Shown piece after piece: positions 13,401 to 25,400 of a stretch of DNA of 64,000 nucleotides; position 1 is the first letter of the stretch; each line of letters begins with the position of its first letter. Both the position numbers and the translations under genes were made by a program. Source of the stretch: Dermacentor variabilis (lineage: Eukaryota > Arthropoda > Arachnida > Ixodida > Ixodidae); the NCBI RefSeq assembly GCF_050947875.1, contig NC_134568.1, forward strand, positions 211,115,632-211,179,631, read 5' to 3'. Below the pieces are notes generated by a model that was not told the origin of the DNA, did not search any database, and saw only the letters and a program-made list of their open reading frames with translations.

Positions 13401-16400
13401 TCCGGTGAAAAACGTATGAACGGGGTTCCACTGTATCCGGGTTTGATATATCTGGGATCAACTGTATCGCATACATTTACATATATTTGTACTTATGGAA
13501 TTAGATTGTATTTTTGTGTTTTTTGTATTGTCTGCTTTTACTGCCGTATTTACTCGCATAATGATTGCACTTTCTTGTCAAAAAAATTTACGCAAATTCA
13601 GGGGTGCGATCATTACGCGGGATTAAATTTCCCACGAAAAGAAATGATTTTTTTTTTCATCTCGCGTTTGCTGCAGGATGACAACAGATCATCAAATAGG
13701 CAGCTGCCGCAATATGTAGTGAGGGACGCCAAAACAAAAATGGCGACTGGCAGAGCAAGCCGAACGCGATTTTTTTTCTTCTTGTGAGTACATTTCGTGC
13801 ATTGAAACAGTTTCTACCGTATCAGTAATGAATAATATCATTAATAACGGCAACTTTGCGGCAATAACGTAGCCATGTTCACTTTGAGGGGACAGAAACA
13901 GATGGGTACACTTAGCTGCCAGTGACATAGAAACGCATGGCGGGCATACTGCGGAAATTGCGGCATTTTTCTTCGCTACTATCCTAATACAGCACGTTTC
14001 CGCCAAGGGTGGGCGAATATGTTAGCTGTGTTACAAGAGTCGGCGTATGAATAGGGCACACTTCTAATGTATCAGTGTAAACATGGCTACTATGGTTGCC
14101 GCTCGCAATTTGTTGCGTGCCCACGAGTGTAGACAGGAAGAATCGAAAGGCGCCTTTGCTGTTATTGTTGACCACAACCATTATAAAGCCTACACATAAT
14201 AAAGGAAAGTTTGGCTGTAGCTTTTTTTTTGTCATGGAAGTGCGGAAAAGTGATAAAAGGAATGAAATGGGGCATTTGCTTAAGAATGTTTGGTGCGTGC
14301 AGACCGCTTGGTTTGTCTTGAAGAGTTGTTTGTGTAGCATTCGACAGATGGTAAGCGCGATCATTATTGGCTAGACTTGGCACATAATATATTGCTGCGG
14401 CAAGTTCGGTGTGCGATCATTACACGAGAAATTTTTTAAAAATCGAATTTTGACGACAAAAGTCCATTTTGCCGACAAACTACAGGGGTACGATCATTAG
14501 GCGAGTGCGATCATTACGCGAGTACATACAGTATTTTATGCACCTCGCTCGTATTATCCTGCTGTAAAATATTTTTATTAGTTTTATGCACTAACAGGAG
14601 GTCCCCTTACAGCTTCATGCTCTGGGACCTCCTTCTGAATGTTCATTTATGGAACACATTTTGTAACTGAATAAAGTATTCTGATTCTGAAAGAAAAAGA
14701 TTAGTTTACATTTAGTATGATCAGTATCTTCACAGGAAGAGCCAGCAAGCTGCCATAACAACACTAGCATGTACACCTGCCTCTTTAACATGAACAAAAA
14801 AACAAGAGGTGCCAATGTACACCCCTTGTGTACAGAACATCAGCATGTACACAGCTCTAACAAATGAAGTACCAAAGTTAAGCCTGGCTACAATGAACAC
14901 CTTTGTAGCACTAAATACGTTCACTATATCAGAAGTTCACTATAATTCAACTTGCCCTCAAAACTGCCAATAAAGAACTGAACAAGGTACAGAAGAGATG
15001 CTTCATATCCAAAAATGACACACACTGCGCTTACTGGCAGAAATAGATGACCAAAGCATGGTTAAGTTGCGTTGACCCAGCAATGGCACTTAAAAGGGTG
15101 TCAACGTGTTGGACATTGTCTTAGGTGAAGCCCCTGGCTGAAGGCCTCCCCGTCCGTAATTTGCTGTGCCACTTGAAAATTGCTTCATCGATGATGTTCT
15201 CCAAGACATCTATGCCAATATTAGCCACGATAGCCTTCCAGTCTGTCTCACTTGTCAGCATGGCCTATATTTACCGCCTGTGTCCACAAAACTGAGCTGA
15301 TCTTTGCAGACAATCTCCAAGTAGAAGCAAATGCCAGCTTTCTGAATGCAGCTTATTCCTGAAGGCTTTGGGAAGAAAATGTCCTTGGGGCTCATAAACC
15401 TCTCACATCCCGATGCTCACATATACGTCTTGAAGGTCACAAACCATTTCAAGAGTGCTTCTTCAACACGTTTATATGTGGCCTGATTTAGCCGCTTCCA
15501 AGAACTGCAGCCACCATTTTTCACTTACAGTCATCCTTATCCTCCCTTTCTCCTTCAGTATGGTCAAGATCAAACTTTGACAATCCATATTTTTTTTTTT
15601 TGCGAATTTTGCGAATTTTGCAATCATGTCACAGCCATGATTGGTTGTGACACACAACTGCGTTGGCAGCGCATCTACAAGCCATAAATTAAAGAAAAAC
15701 TAAAGTCAATCAAGGTGCTGCACTGATTGGCTGCATTGTATGTAATGTAACATAGGGGCTCAGTGCAGTCGCATCCCTTCCCCTAGCTCGTTAAGGCACA
15801 ATCATGCCACGGTTCCTTCCATTTATTGTAACTGAACTAAGCAGGTTACCAGGTCGTTATAAGAGGTCAGCTCTCTCATAGGCTCCTCGCAAAACTTTTC
15901 GATTGTGGTTCACTGTTCATAGAGGATAATAATAATATTTGGGGTTTTACGTGCCAAAACCACTTTCTGATTATGAGGCACCATAGAGGATGGAAGTTCA
16001 CTTTAAATGGGATCGTTTTATGTGGGCTCGACTATAAGTGGAAAGCCTGCAAGCCAGTATGATGAAGGCAGCAAACAAGCTTTCCACAAAGCCTAGTTTT
16101 ATAGCAAAGAGCAGTCTTTCAGAAAACATTCAATTAGCTATGGAGCTGTGAAAACTACAGTAATCAGTAGCTACTGGCCTCTTTTGCACCACACCTCAGA
16201 AAGTTCTGCTCCTGCCGAGTGCCACAAAGCACGCCCGATCAGCAGTCTGGAGAGGGGGCTGGTGTCACTTGCTTCACCCACGTATGACATGATGAGACAT
16301 GACGACATGACATGATGAGTCAGCAGCGGTGCTACCATGGCTCTCACGTGCATTGCAAGTCATTTTCGAAGCGGTTTCATAGCACAGTAAGCAGCAGTAG

Positions 16401-19400
16401 CCTTGATCAGCAACAGCAATCTTATAACCAGCAGCAGCAATTGACCAAGATAGCTTTTCACTGTTTCAAGTGTTACTATCACAAATAGAACAAAGAGCTA
16501 CCGAACTTTTTTTAAGTTGAGCACAGGAGGAGGAGGAGGAAAGGATGGATAGTAGTACTGGGGTTGTATTCTTGACTGGTCACTTTTCAGGATAGTACGT
16601 ACTTCCCTTTCCGCACAATGTAACATCTAACACATCACTTCACTGGGAGTGACAGATGTCTTGAGGACAAATTCTATAACAATGCAACGTGAGAACATGA
16701 CTAGATGTGAGCATTTTTAGGCAAATCCACTTCTGCTGGCTTGGTCACTCAAAGTGTCTGTATCTGAATGTGTCTCAACTCAATACGTATCTGGAACTGG
16801 TTGAAAGGGCAAAACTTCTAGAGGATAGGAAAATAATGCCGCACAATGGAGCTCACAAGGTGCAATAAACTTGTTTTATGTTTCCTTCTAATATACTGCA
16901 TTTTAATCTCCTGATTTACAACACACAGTGAAAAATACAGCAGCGGCATATCATAAAGGGCCAGTATAATGCATACCTCCAGAGTGTCCAAGTACTGAAG
17001 TACAAAATGCCACACTTGGGAAGCTGTGTCCATCAGCAAAAACTGAAAGCCCTCCATTGTTATCAAAGGGGAGCTTCCTTCGCCTTCTTCCCTGCATTCA
17101 CATGATCCACTCATATAGCATGGGTGGAGACAGAGCAAGGAAACTGAGGAACTAGCAACACCTATACAAATCTCTCTTTTGCACTAAAGTATTTGTGAAT
17201 CACAATGATTGTTTGTTTAATATTGCAACACACTTTACACTAGCATGCACATAGATCACATTAGAACTTGTTATTATTACAAGGGGTACTGATATTTATC
17301 ACAATTCGCAGATTTCAGATACTATAAGATATAAGCAAGGACTGCACTGCTACTCGGGCTGAACCATCCATTCAACCTACGTAACTGTACTCATTACGCA
17401 ATAGCAATTGCCAAAATTGTGTTTTGAAGATAAAACCGCCTGAATTGCTTCACTGAAAATCTACTACTACTAGAAGAATCAACTACTCTTGGAATCGATG
17501 TGCAATGATTCCCAATTTATATTAAATGCAATGGCGGAGATTTCGAGCCTATTTTACTACTCAGTAAGTCTAAATGCAAGGTCATATAAGCTACTTCTCA
17601 CTTGCACAGTACCCTACATCCTGCACAATTCGCTACAACCAAGGGCTTAACTTCATAGAACCAAAGTAAGACTAAACAAGTCTTTGATGGCAGTTTACAC
17701 ACACTAACATGGACCAAACCTAGTGCAAAATGCTGCTTGATCCAACTTTCAGAATATGATGTATGTAAAAGCCCAGCCAGCTAATTAAAAACAAATTTCA
17801 CTGTGCTCTTCACTGGAACAACCTCTCTAATATTTGTCAATCCTCCAGTAATAGTTGATTTTCAATGAAACAACCCAGCTAGTTTTATTTTCAAAACACA
17901 AATTTCTTACTAAAGGTACCATGTGCTCACCATATAATACCATGGGCATTTTAGAAAACAGCAACACCTGCAGGAGAGACTTCATCGATGGCATGTGAAC
18001 CAGATGACAACCCGAAGAACTGTACGGCACAATGCATGCATTTTGCAGGGTTTAAAATTTTTGCAGTTCTAGACTGGCATTTCACACTTTATCCATTAAA
18101 CAGGCAGCAGCCTGCATAACTCACTACATGTCTACAAGTCAGGGTGCATGAATGAGATAATGCAGCTTTAATGAAATACTATTCAGCACGCCAACAAACA
18201 TAACCTCCCATGCTATGAAGTGCACTCGCCATGTTTAATGCACTGTTTGTATCTTGCTCCTTTTGCATTTTTACATATGTTGCAACGTTGATGTCAAAAA
18301 GTTGGGACCAAAATCATGAAAGTTTCATCACTGTCTTTGATTTCTGGCCATGCTTATGCCTTGCACTAGCAACACTGATATTCAGACTACATACAACAAA
18401 CTGCAATGGCTGATGAGAACATGAATAACCACAAATTTTACTTCATACTACGATTAAAAACAAGAAGCCAACAACTACTCCTTCAAGTAACCTAACACAA
18501 AAAGGTAGGTCAAAAAATGCGCTGCAAAACCAATAGTATAACTGATCGCATAGGTGTAGCTAAACAGAAGCTCGGAATATGATGTAAAGTCGCAATGAAT
18601 GCTTTCACCTCTTCAAAGAACAAGACCAGGGCTTCAAAAATCTATGAACATATCTTTGCTTGCAAATAATGATTATCATCCAAAGCCTTCGCTGTTCGAG
18701 TCTGCAAAATTACGGCAAAAATTGATGAGACAGCGCATTCAACCTTCTACCCAAGTTTGCATAGCTTCTGATGCATCCTACTACACACAAAATGTGTTCA
18801 GACTTCGCACATCAGGCATGCTGATGATGTGCTTTCAGAGCCAAAACAATAAACCCAACATGACTGCAACGTGCTCAGCCTGTAAGTTGTTGAAAGGAGC
18901 AAATCAGTTCTGCGGCAGCTGATCAGGTCGAGGAAGATTCATGAAAGGAAAAAATTGTCTGCAGATATTGTCTAAAAGAGACCCACATGAATTTAGTTTG
19001 TAGTTTCTTGCTACAGTTAGGTGGACAATTTTTAAAAAATTGTCTGCAGATATTGTCTAAAAGAGACCCACATGAATTTAGTTTACAGTTTCTTGCTATA
19101 GTTAGGTGGACAATTTTTTCCTTTCATGAAACTTCCTCCACTTTGCAAGTTTCTGCAGAACCGATTTGCCATTTTCAGCGTCCCTGTGCTTCGAGTTGTC
19201 AATTAGTTTGGCCTCGCTTTGCGATCTGCTGGTTTCCTGGTTAGCTTGGATGGCAGAGTGACCACTTCGACAAGCTGTTGGTCATGTGTTTAATCCTCAG
19301 ACCATGACAAATTTTTCTTTCAACTGCAAAACCGCAATGTATGGCAATTTTTCCCTTTCCTGTTGAAAGTGGCAATATGATCAGATGTTGCTGTCAGTGG

Positions 19401-22400
19401 AAACACTAAGAGAGGGCACTGCATGTCTGAGTTACACACAGAGATACAGTTTAACTAAGACTCTGAATTGGTCCCTACACTACATTCACTGTCTTTTTCT
19501 TATGCCCTGATTTACTAAGTTTGCAATCAGTTATAAGGATATCAGTATGTTTAACATTTAACCCTCAGAAAAATGAAATGAAACCTGCTTAAGAGGAAGC
19601 TTTAGCTCAGGCCCAACTACAACGCGGCCTATTCAAATACATGTAAAACGCAAAAACGTTTTTATGAGATAACCCCTGGACCGATTTTGATGAAATTTGT
19701 CGCATTTGAAAGAGAAAGTTAAATTCTAGTGACTGTTGGAAGCGGAATTTCGATTTAGGGCTTGAATTTTCTTAAAACGATTTTCAAATATTTGACCGTT
19801 TGAAAAAAATAGAAGCATGAAGTTTATAAATTCATAGCTCTGCATCAAGAACTGATATCGCGGTTCTGTAAATGGCATCCATTAGATCATTCAAAGCAGA
19901 CAAATTCAATATGTCATTTTACATCTTACGTGAATTTGTTATGTTGGTTACAACGGTTTTGCAAAAGTTGTATTTCTCTATTATTAAATTTTTTTATATT
20001 CATGTGTAACATATCAATTTTGTCCGCTTTAGATGTACTATTAGATGCAATTCACAGAATTGTATTATCATTTTTAGTGGTTAAGTTACAGAGTTGTAAA
20101 CTTGATAGTTTCGTTTTTTGAAAATTTTCGATTTTTGCCAATTTTTAACAAAAAATTGACAATCTAACTCAAAAATTCGAAACCAACAGTCACTAGATTT
20201 TAAGTTTGTCTTTTAAATGCAACAAACCTCGTCAAATTTGGTGCAGTGGTTGCCGAGAAAAACGAATTCTCCTTTTACATGTATTTAGATAGGAGCACTT
20301 GAGCTAAAGCTTCCTCTTAAACCCCAGTGGAAGACCCTGACTGAGCCATACACAAAGCACTTCTCTGAAGGTATGTTTGCTTCGCATGCTACTGACAAAA
20401 TTTCTGCCATTGGTAGCACTGTTTGCTTCACCTTCTCATGTCATGTGGCAGCTGCATGGTGCCTACAGAAAGCTGGCCTAAAGTTTGCCTTTGAAAGAAA
20501 CAAACGAGGGAAGTTCATGCCACTTGGGCCTGCGATTGTGTCTACCGTTGAATTTTTTACTACAATGCACAGGAATAGGAGTAAAGGAAAACAAATACAT
20601 TTAACAGCACACCGCAGAAAATATTTTACTTGAAGACCCCTCAGCTTTAGAAGCACAGCACCACTTCTAGCAAGGAAGGAAGGAAGGAAAGCAATTCTCG
20701 ACGTGATGTAGGCAGAAGACGTGACAGTCAAGGAAGCTGACGCGGCTTGGGAAATGATTGTAGAGTGACAGCTAAAAGCAGAAAAGTGCAGACACGAGCT
20801 TGAAGCTGAGAAGCACAGGCGAGAGGCAGCGCAATTGCACACTCTTAGGATGAAGGAGCTTGATCGGGAAATTCAAGTACTTCAATGGCAGCGAGCCCGA
20901 GGCTATTTTCATACCTTCAGGACAGGTGAAGATATCGTTATATTTCTCTCTGATTTTGAACGAGTGTGTAAAGAAGTGTCAGCCGCGATACGTGTCAGCC
21001 GGGACCTCTGGTCCAAGAATTTGGTCCTGTTGCTGCTGTCTAAAGCCACAAGTGTTCTGGAGTGATTGTCCAATGAAGAAGCGCAGGATTACAGCAGGAC
21101 TAGGAGGGCTCTGTTGAGCCCTTTTGAAGCTATAAGTCAGGCCGACTTCGGAGGCCAAGATGATAGCGACAACGCTGAGCTTGTTGAGGACAGACCGCCT
21201 ATTTAGATGGCTACTAGCTCAGGAGGCTTAGGAAATGCTGCGGTGCCACTGGTGAACACGTTATGTGACGAGCGTTAAAGCAATGTTGTTTCGCCATCTC
21301 GAGAGGCGGCTGTAGGAACAGTGGCTGGCAGTGGCTCATTTGATTTTGATGGCAGCTATAAAATGTGGCAAGTTGAGGAAAGACCTCAGGGCGAGCCGGC
21401 TAGCGCAGATGGCATCGGATGCAGTCATGTTCTGTCAGAGGCACAAACATCTAGCAATGACCATGAACCTAGCTTGGTTGTGCCGCTTAGAGCGATATCG
21501 TTGCAACGAGAAGGCAGTGTACCTGGGAGTACGAGTGCCAAGACCGCAAGCTTTGTCAGCCACGCCAAGGGCAAACGACGAAGGTGCAAGCCAAGATAGT
21601 CAGAGTCAGGCGGCGATACGAGCTGGGTCAAGTGCACCAACAGCCAAGACATTAGGAAAAAGCTGAGTGGGCTACATCCGAAGCTTCGGCAGTTGTCAAA
21701 ATCTAGAATAGGCGTGACGTGCGTCGAGAAAGGAAGAATTTCACAGAAATTCAGATGCCGCACATGCCACCTGTCCTCTGTGGTGTCAAGGCATTGCAGG
21801 CAGGGGAATGTAGCGAAATGTCGAGTATGCTCGAAAGTCTGATACAACAGCCACTCCCTTCCCGAGGGTAAGAAAGGTGACTGCCTAGAGGACAAAGGGA
21901 CAGCGTGCACGTGGGTCCGTGAATGCGCTGTTCTCCCAGAATTTTGAGGCTGCAGGTCGAAGGCTACAGGTGCTTCGGGCAACTCAGTTTTGTTCTTGTA
22001 TCACGATTGGACAGTGCGCAGAATCACAAATTTTCGACCCATTCGAGCGCATATGAAAGGGCGTCTTTGCACACACTGAGCGATACATGATACAGTATCG
22101 CCGACTCAGCGGCCATACAAAACAATGTGTTTTGTATCCACAGAAACCTTACCAGCTTATTGCATAGATATTAGTTAACACGTAGTGTTTCCACTTTTCG
22201 TCGCGTAAACACAGCGGTGCGTCATCTCCATCGGGCGGCCCGGCAGAACAACAAGCCTCAAAGATCAGAACGGCCTCCAAGCGCCCTGTGCGTTTGTGCG
22301 TGAAGCCACATCAACATCAACATCATTTCAGTGCCATGCTAGAGAGCGTTGTGGCATTGTGTAATGAAGGACTTGCATCATGCCGAAGCTCGGATAAAAA

Positions 22401-25400
22401 AGACACCGAGTGCTCAGCATAGAAGAAAAAATAGGCATCGTTCATGCTATCGAACATGAAACGAAGAAGTCGGCGCTGGCACACGACAAGGATCTATTGT
22501 TGGCTACGGTGGGTGGCATTTAGAATGCAAAGTTGCTTGGCAGCGCTGCTGTGACCGCGAAGAGATGGCTACGAGGTTTGACTTTTCACCATCGACAGTG
22601 ACCAGTAACGAGGACGATACAGAAAGCAACAGCACGGACGATTCAAGCCCGACAGTGGCAGAAGCTGCGCATTACGTCAGCCTCATGAATGCAATCACTG
22701 CGACGAGAACAGCACCCTGCAATGAAAAAGGCGCCTTGCGACTTCTGCAGCGCTACCGCCTGCATGCGCGGAGAACATGCAATGCCAACGAGGAATCTGC
22801 CATGCGTGTGCTTGACGACATGAGGGGAGTGGCTGAAAAGCTGGCTCGCAGCTTCAGTAATACCGGTGAACACTTTTGATCACGATCAAGCCCGATCCGG
22901 ATCGGAATTCTTGACCGCGACTGGCTGCCTCGTGCATCTTGCGCAAATGAGCCAATCATGAATGAGCCGACGACAGGCTGCTGTCATCGCTGCTAGGCCG
23001 CCGCGGCATCAAACGAAAATAATACTTTTGTCGCGCGAAGTGAATAAATACTGCACGTTTTTTCTCCCCTTTCATCACACTCTCTCCGAGTCCCGTTTTT
23101 GAGAGGAAAGTGGGCGATTTCATGCTATTTTAGTTAAGCAGTACTATTGTTTAGTACATACTTTTTCCGAGCTCCGGCCAACTACAGTTTAACAAAATTT
23201 CACTGTACTTTGAAAGCCCCTTCTGTTATTTGTCATTTTAATATTTATTTTCTTTTCTTCTTCCTTGCGTCAAGTTGAGTCGCGTGTTGAGTGTATGAAA
23301 ATGTTGAGATATCAAAAGCACATTGTTTTATAGTCTGGTCCTATCTGTTCGCAAGACAAATATTTTTTAGTTTGTTGAGTTTTTTACCGAGACCTGATTG
23401 CGGAATGCTCGAGTAGAGAAAGTGCCAGTTTTCTGTTTGTTTGTTGTATTTACGCATAAGTAGGCTAGGAAGAGCCTAAATGTTTAATTTTTATTGTGAC
23501 TTGATCTATATATTGTATACCTTAGTTGCAAGTGTCAGTGTAGAATTTAGGATCACCTTTGTTTTTATGTCGTTCACGTGAGTTTGAGTATTTGTTTCTT
23601 AAGACTGGTTAGAACCGTATTGTGCTCTAAAGATGTGGCACTTGGTTTGCCAAGCGCATTTAGACAGCACTGAGCGGAGGGCTATTTCGGTTGGCGGTTA
23701 CAGTTGTCAGATGCCATTCCGTACTTTTGCAAAGTGGTGCCCAACCGTACCGCTCAGCCTTTGCATCGTGTCTTTCAGTGGCAAAATTAAGTCATCTTCG
23801 GCAACCTTGGTCTTCACCAACCTGCCGACATTACAGTTGAGAATCGCTTACAACAAAATTATCATCTGTTTAACCCTGTCACGCGTTGACAATTAAGGAA
23901 AGGTACGTATTTAGAATTTTCTCTCAGATACATGTCTCGTGTTGTTCGGAAACCTTTTTTTTTTTTGTATCGTTTAGCGTAGTCACATTTCAGGAAGTGC
24001 TTTGTTTATTGATGTTGGTCTGGTGGTTTGAAGTGCATTCGAAGGGTGCTTGCTTTGGCCAGAGTGATTTGGCATTGTTGATTCTCGGTCGTTACGGTGG
24101 ACCTTCTCAGGGCCAAGCAGCAGGGAAGACCACCAGCAGAAAAAGCAGGAAAGCCTCTCCAATGAATCAAAGGCGTCGCTCAACTAGCGCATCCAACCGT
24201 CCGAGCTGCGTCGGGCAGCTCAACTTCTGGATGGATTGTCTGGCGGCGGAGGTGCTGTTGTGCCACACTGTGAGCCTTCATCGAGGCAACGGGCACTTCA
24301 CCCTCCCCACCTCGTTCTTCTGAAGTGGTTGCCCTTGGTGACAATGGGCAAAGTTCCAGGAAACCGCTGAACCCTTTCCATGGGTCAAACTGAGTAGTCC
24401 AGGGGCACAGAGCACCCCAACGAATCTATTGGCAGCCTTCAGAATTCCACAGAACTGCTGACCCTTGCTGTGGGGACCCGTTTTATGCAGCTTGGACTTC
24501 TCCTTCAACCAAAGAAGAAAGCTACGCGGTTAACGCCGGCACCGATCCTGCCTCGTTCTAATGACGATGGGACACCCAAAGTGGATGAAAGTGGATAATT
24601 TTCTGCAGGATCGTGGGATCGTTCCCCACCTGCAGAAAGTTGTTTTTTCATCCACTTTCATGGCCATCATCGTACGCGTAATGCGAAGACGTGGTATCGT
24701 TCCCCACCTGCAGCACGTTGCTTTTCATCCACTTTCATTGCCATTAATTTATCATTTCTTTAATTCAATTAGTAAGTACAGGTAATTTCCCGTTTTCCTA
24801 GGTGTCTTTGTTTGTTGGCTTCTCATGATAAGATGCTGGTTGTGTGGCCATTCAAAGGTGTCAGTTTTCACCCAAACATCCTAGCGAATTGATATTCCTT
24901 TGCCCTGTAGAAAAGAGCATGTGGTTTAAAATCCTAAACCAGCAATTTTCTTTTCCCCTGTGCATATTGCAATTTCTTGCATATTTCAGTTGGACTTGCA
25001 CCTTTCTCTTTTGCCATTTTTCTTATTTCTTGTTTAACTATACTGTACAGGCATTCACTAGTGCCATGCATCTTATTTAATTCTACGCTAAGTGTCATTT
25101 TATAACATATTTTATATCTTTTTAAAAGTAGCTAGTGCCAACTATATTTAGTCTTTAACAAGCTAAAAATTGTACTTTATCAAACATTTATACACTTGTG
25201 TTTCAAACTTGGTTCCACTTCTGAAGCACTAAAACATGATCCTACAAAAGTAGATAACTGTGTTCCAACCTTTTGAAAAGTGCCCGGCAATATTTTCAAT
25301 TAATCAATTAAACACCCTACATCGAAAGTGGTTAATCGATTAAAGGCTAAAATGATGAATTATTAATCGTTAATTGAATAACAAAATTAATCGACCATCC

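Larger units (their letters stand above)
11364..13464 (-). mobile_element. Tigger/pogo-like transposon with transposase C-terminal remnant, hosting a nested element
   Basis: TA-flanked terminal inverted repeats: CAGTCGATCCCGGATATATT at 11364 and, reversed, CAGTTGATCCCAGATATATC ending at 13464. On the minus strand, 11573-11890 encodes the acidic and C-terminal end of a CENP-B/Tigger transposase: [49 protein letters not shown]. The catalytic core is deleted. A second element (12591-13433) is inserted near the right end. Confidence 0.8.

Noticed and set aside
17940..18060. Minus-strand frame ending PSMKS as the missing GTF2H4 exon before GFQFLL
   Set aside because: Phases did not fit and similarity was limited to MKS. 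The true exon was found at 25882-25973 with full agreement.
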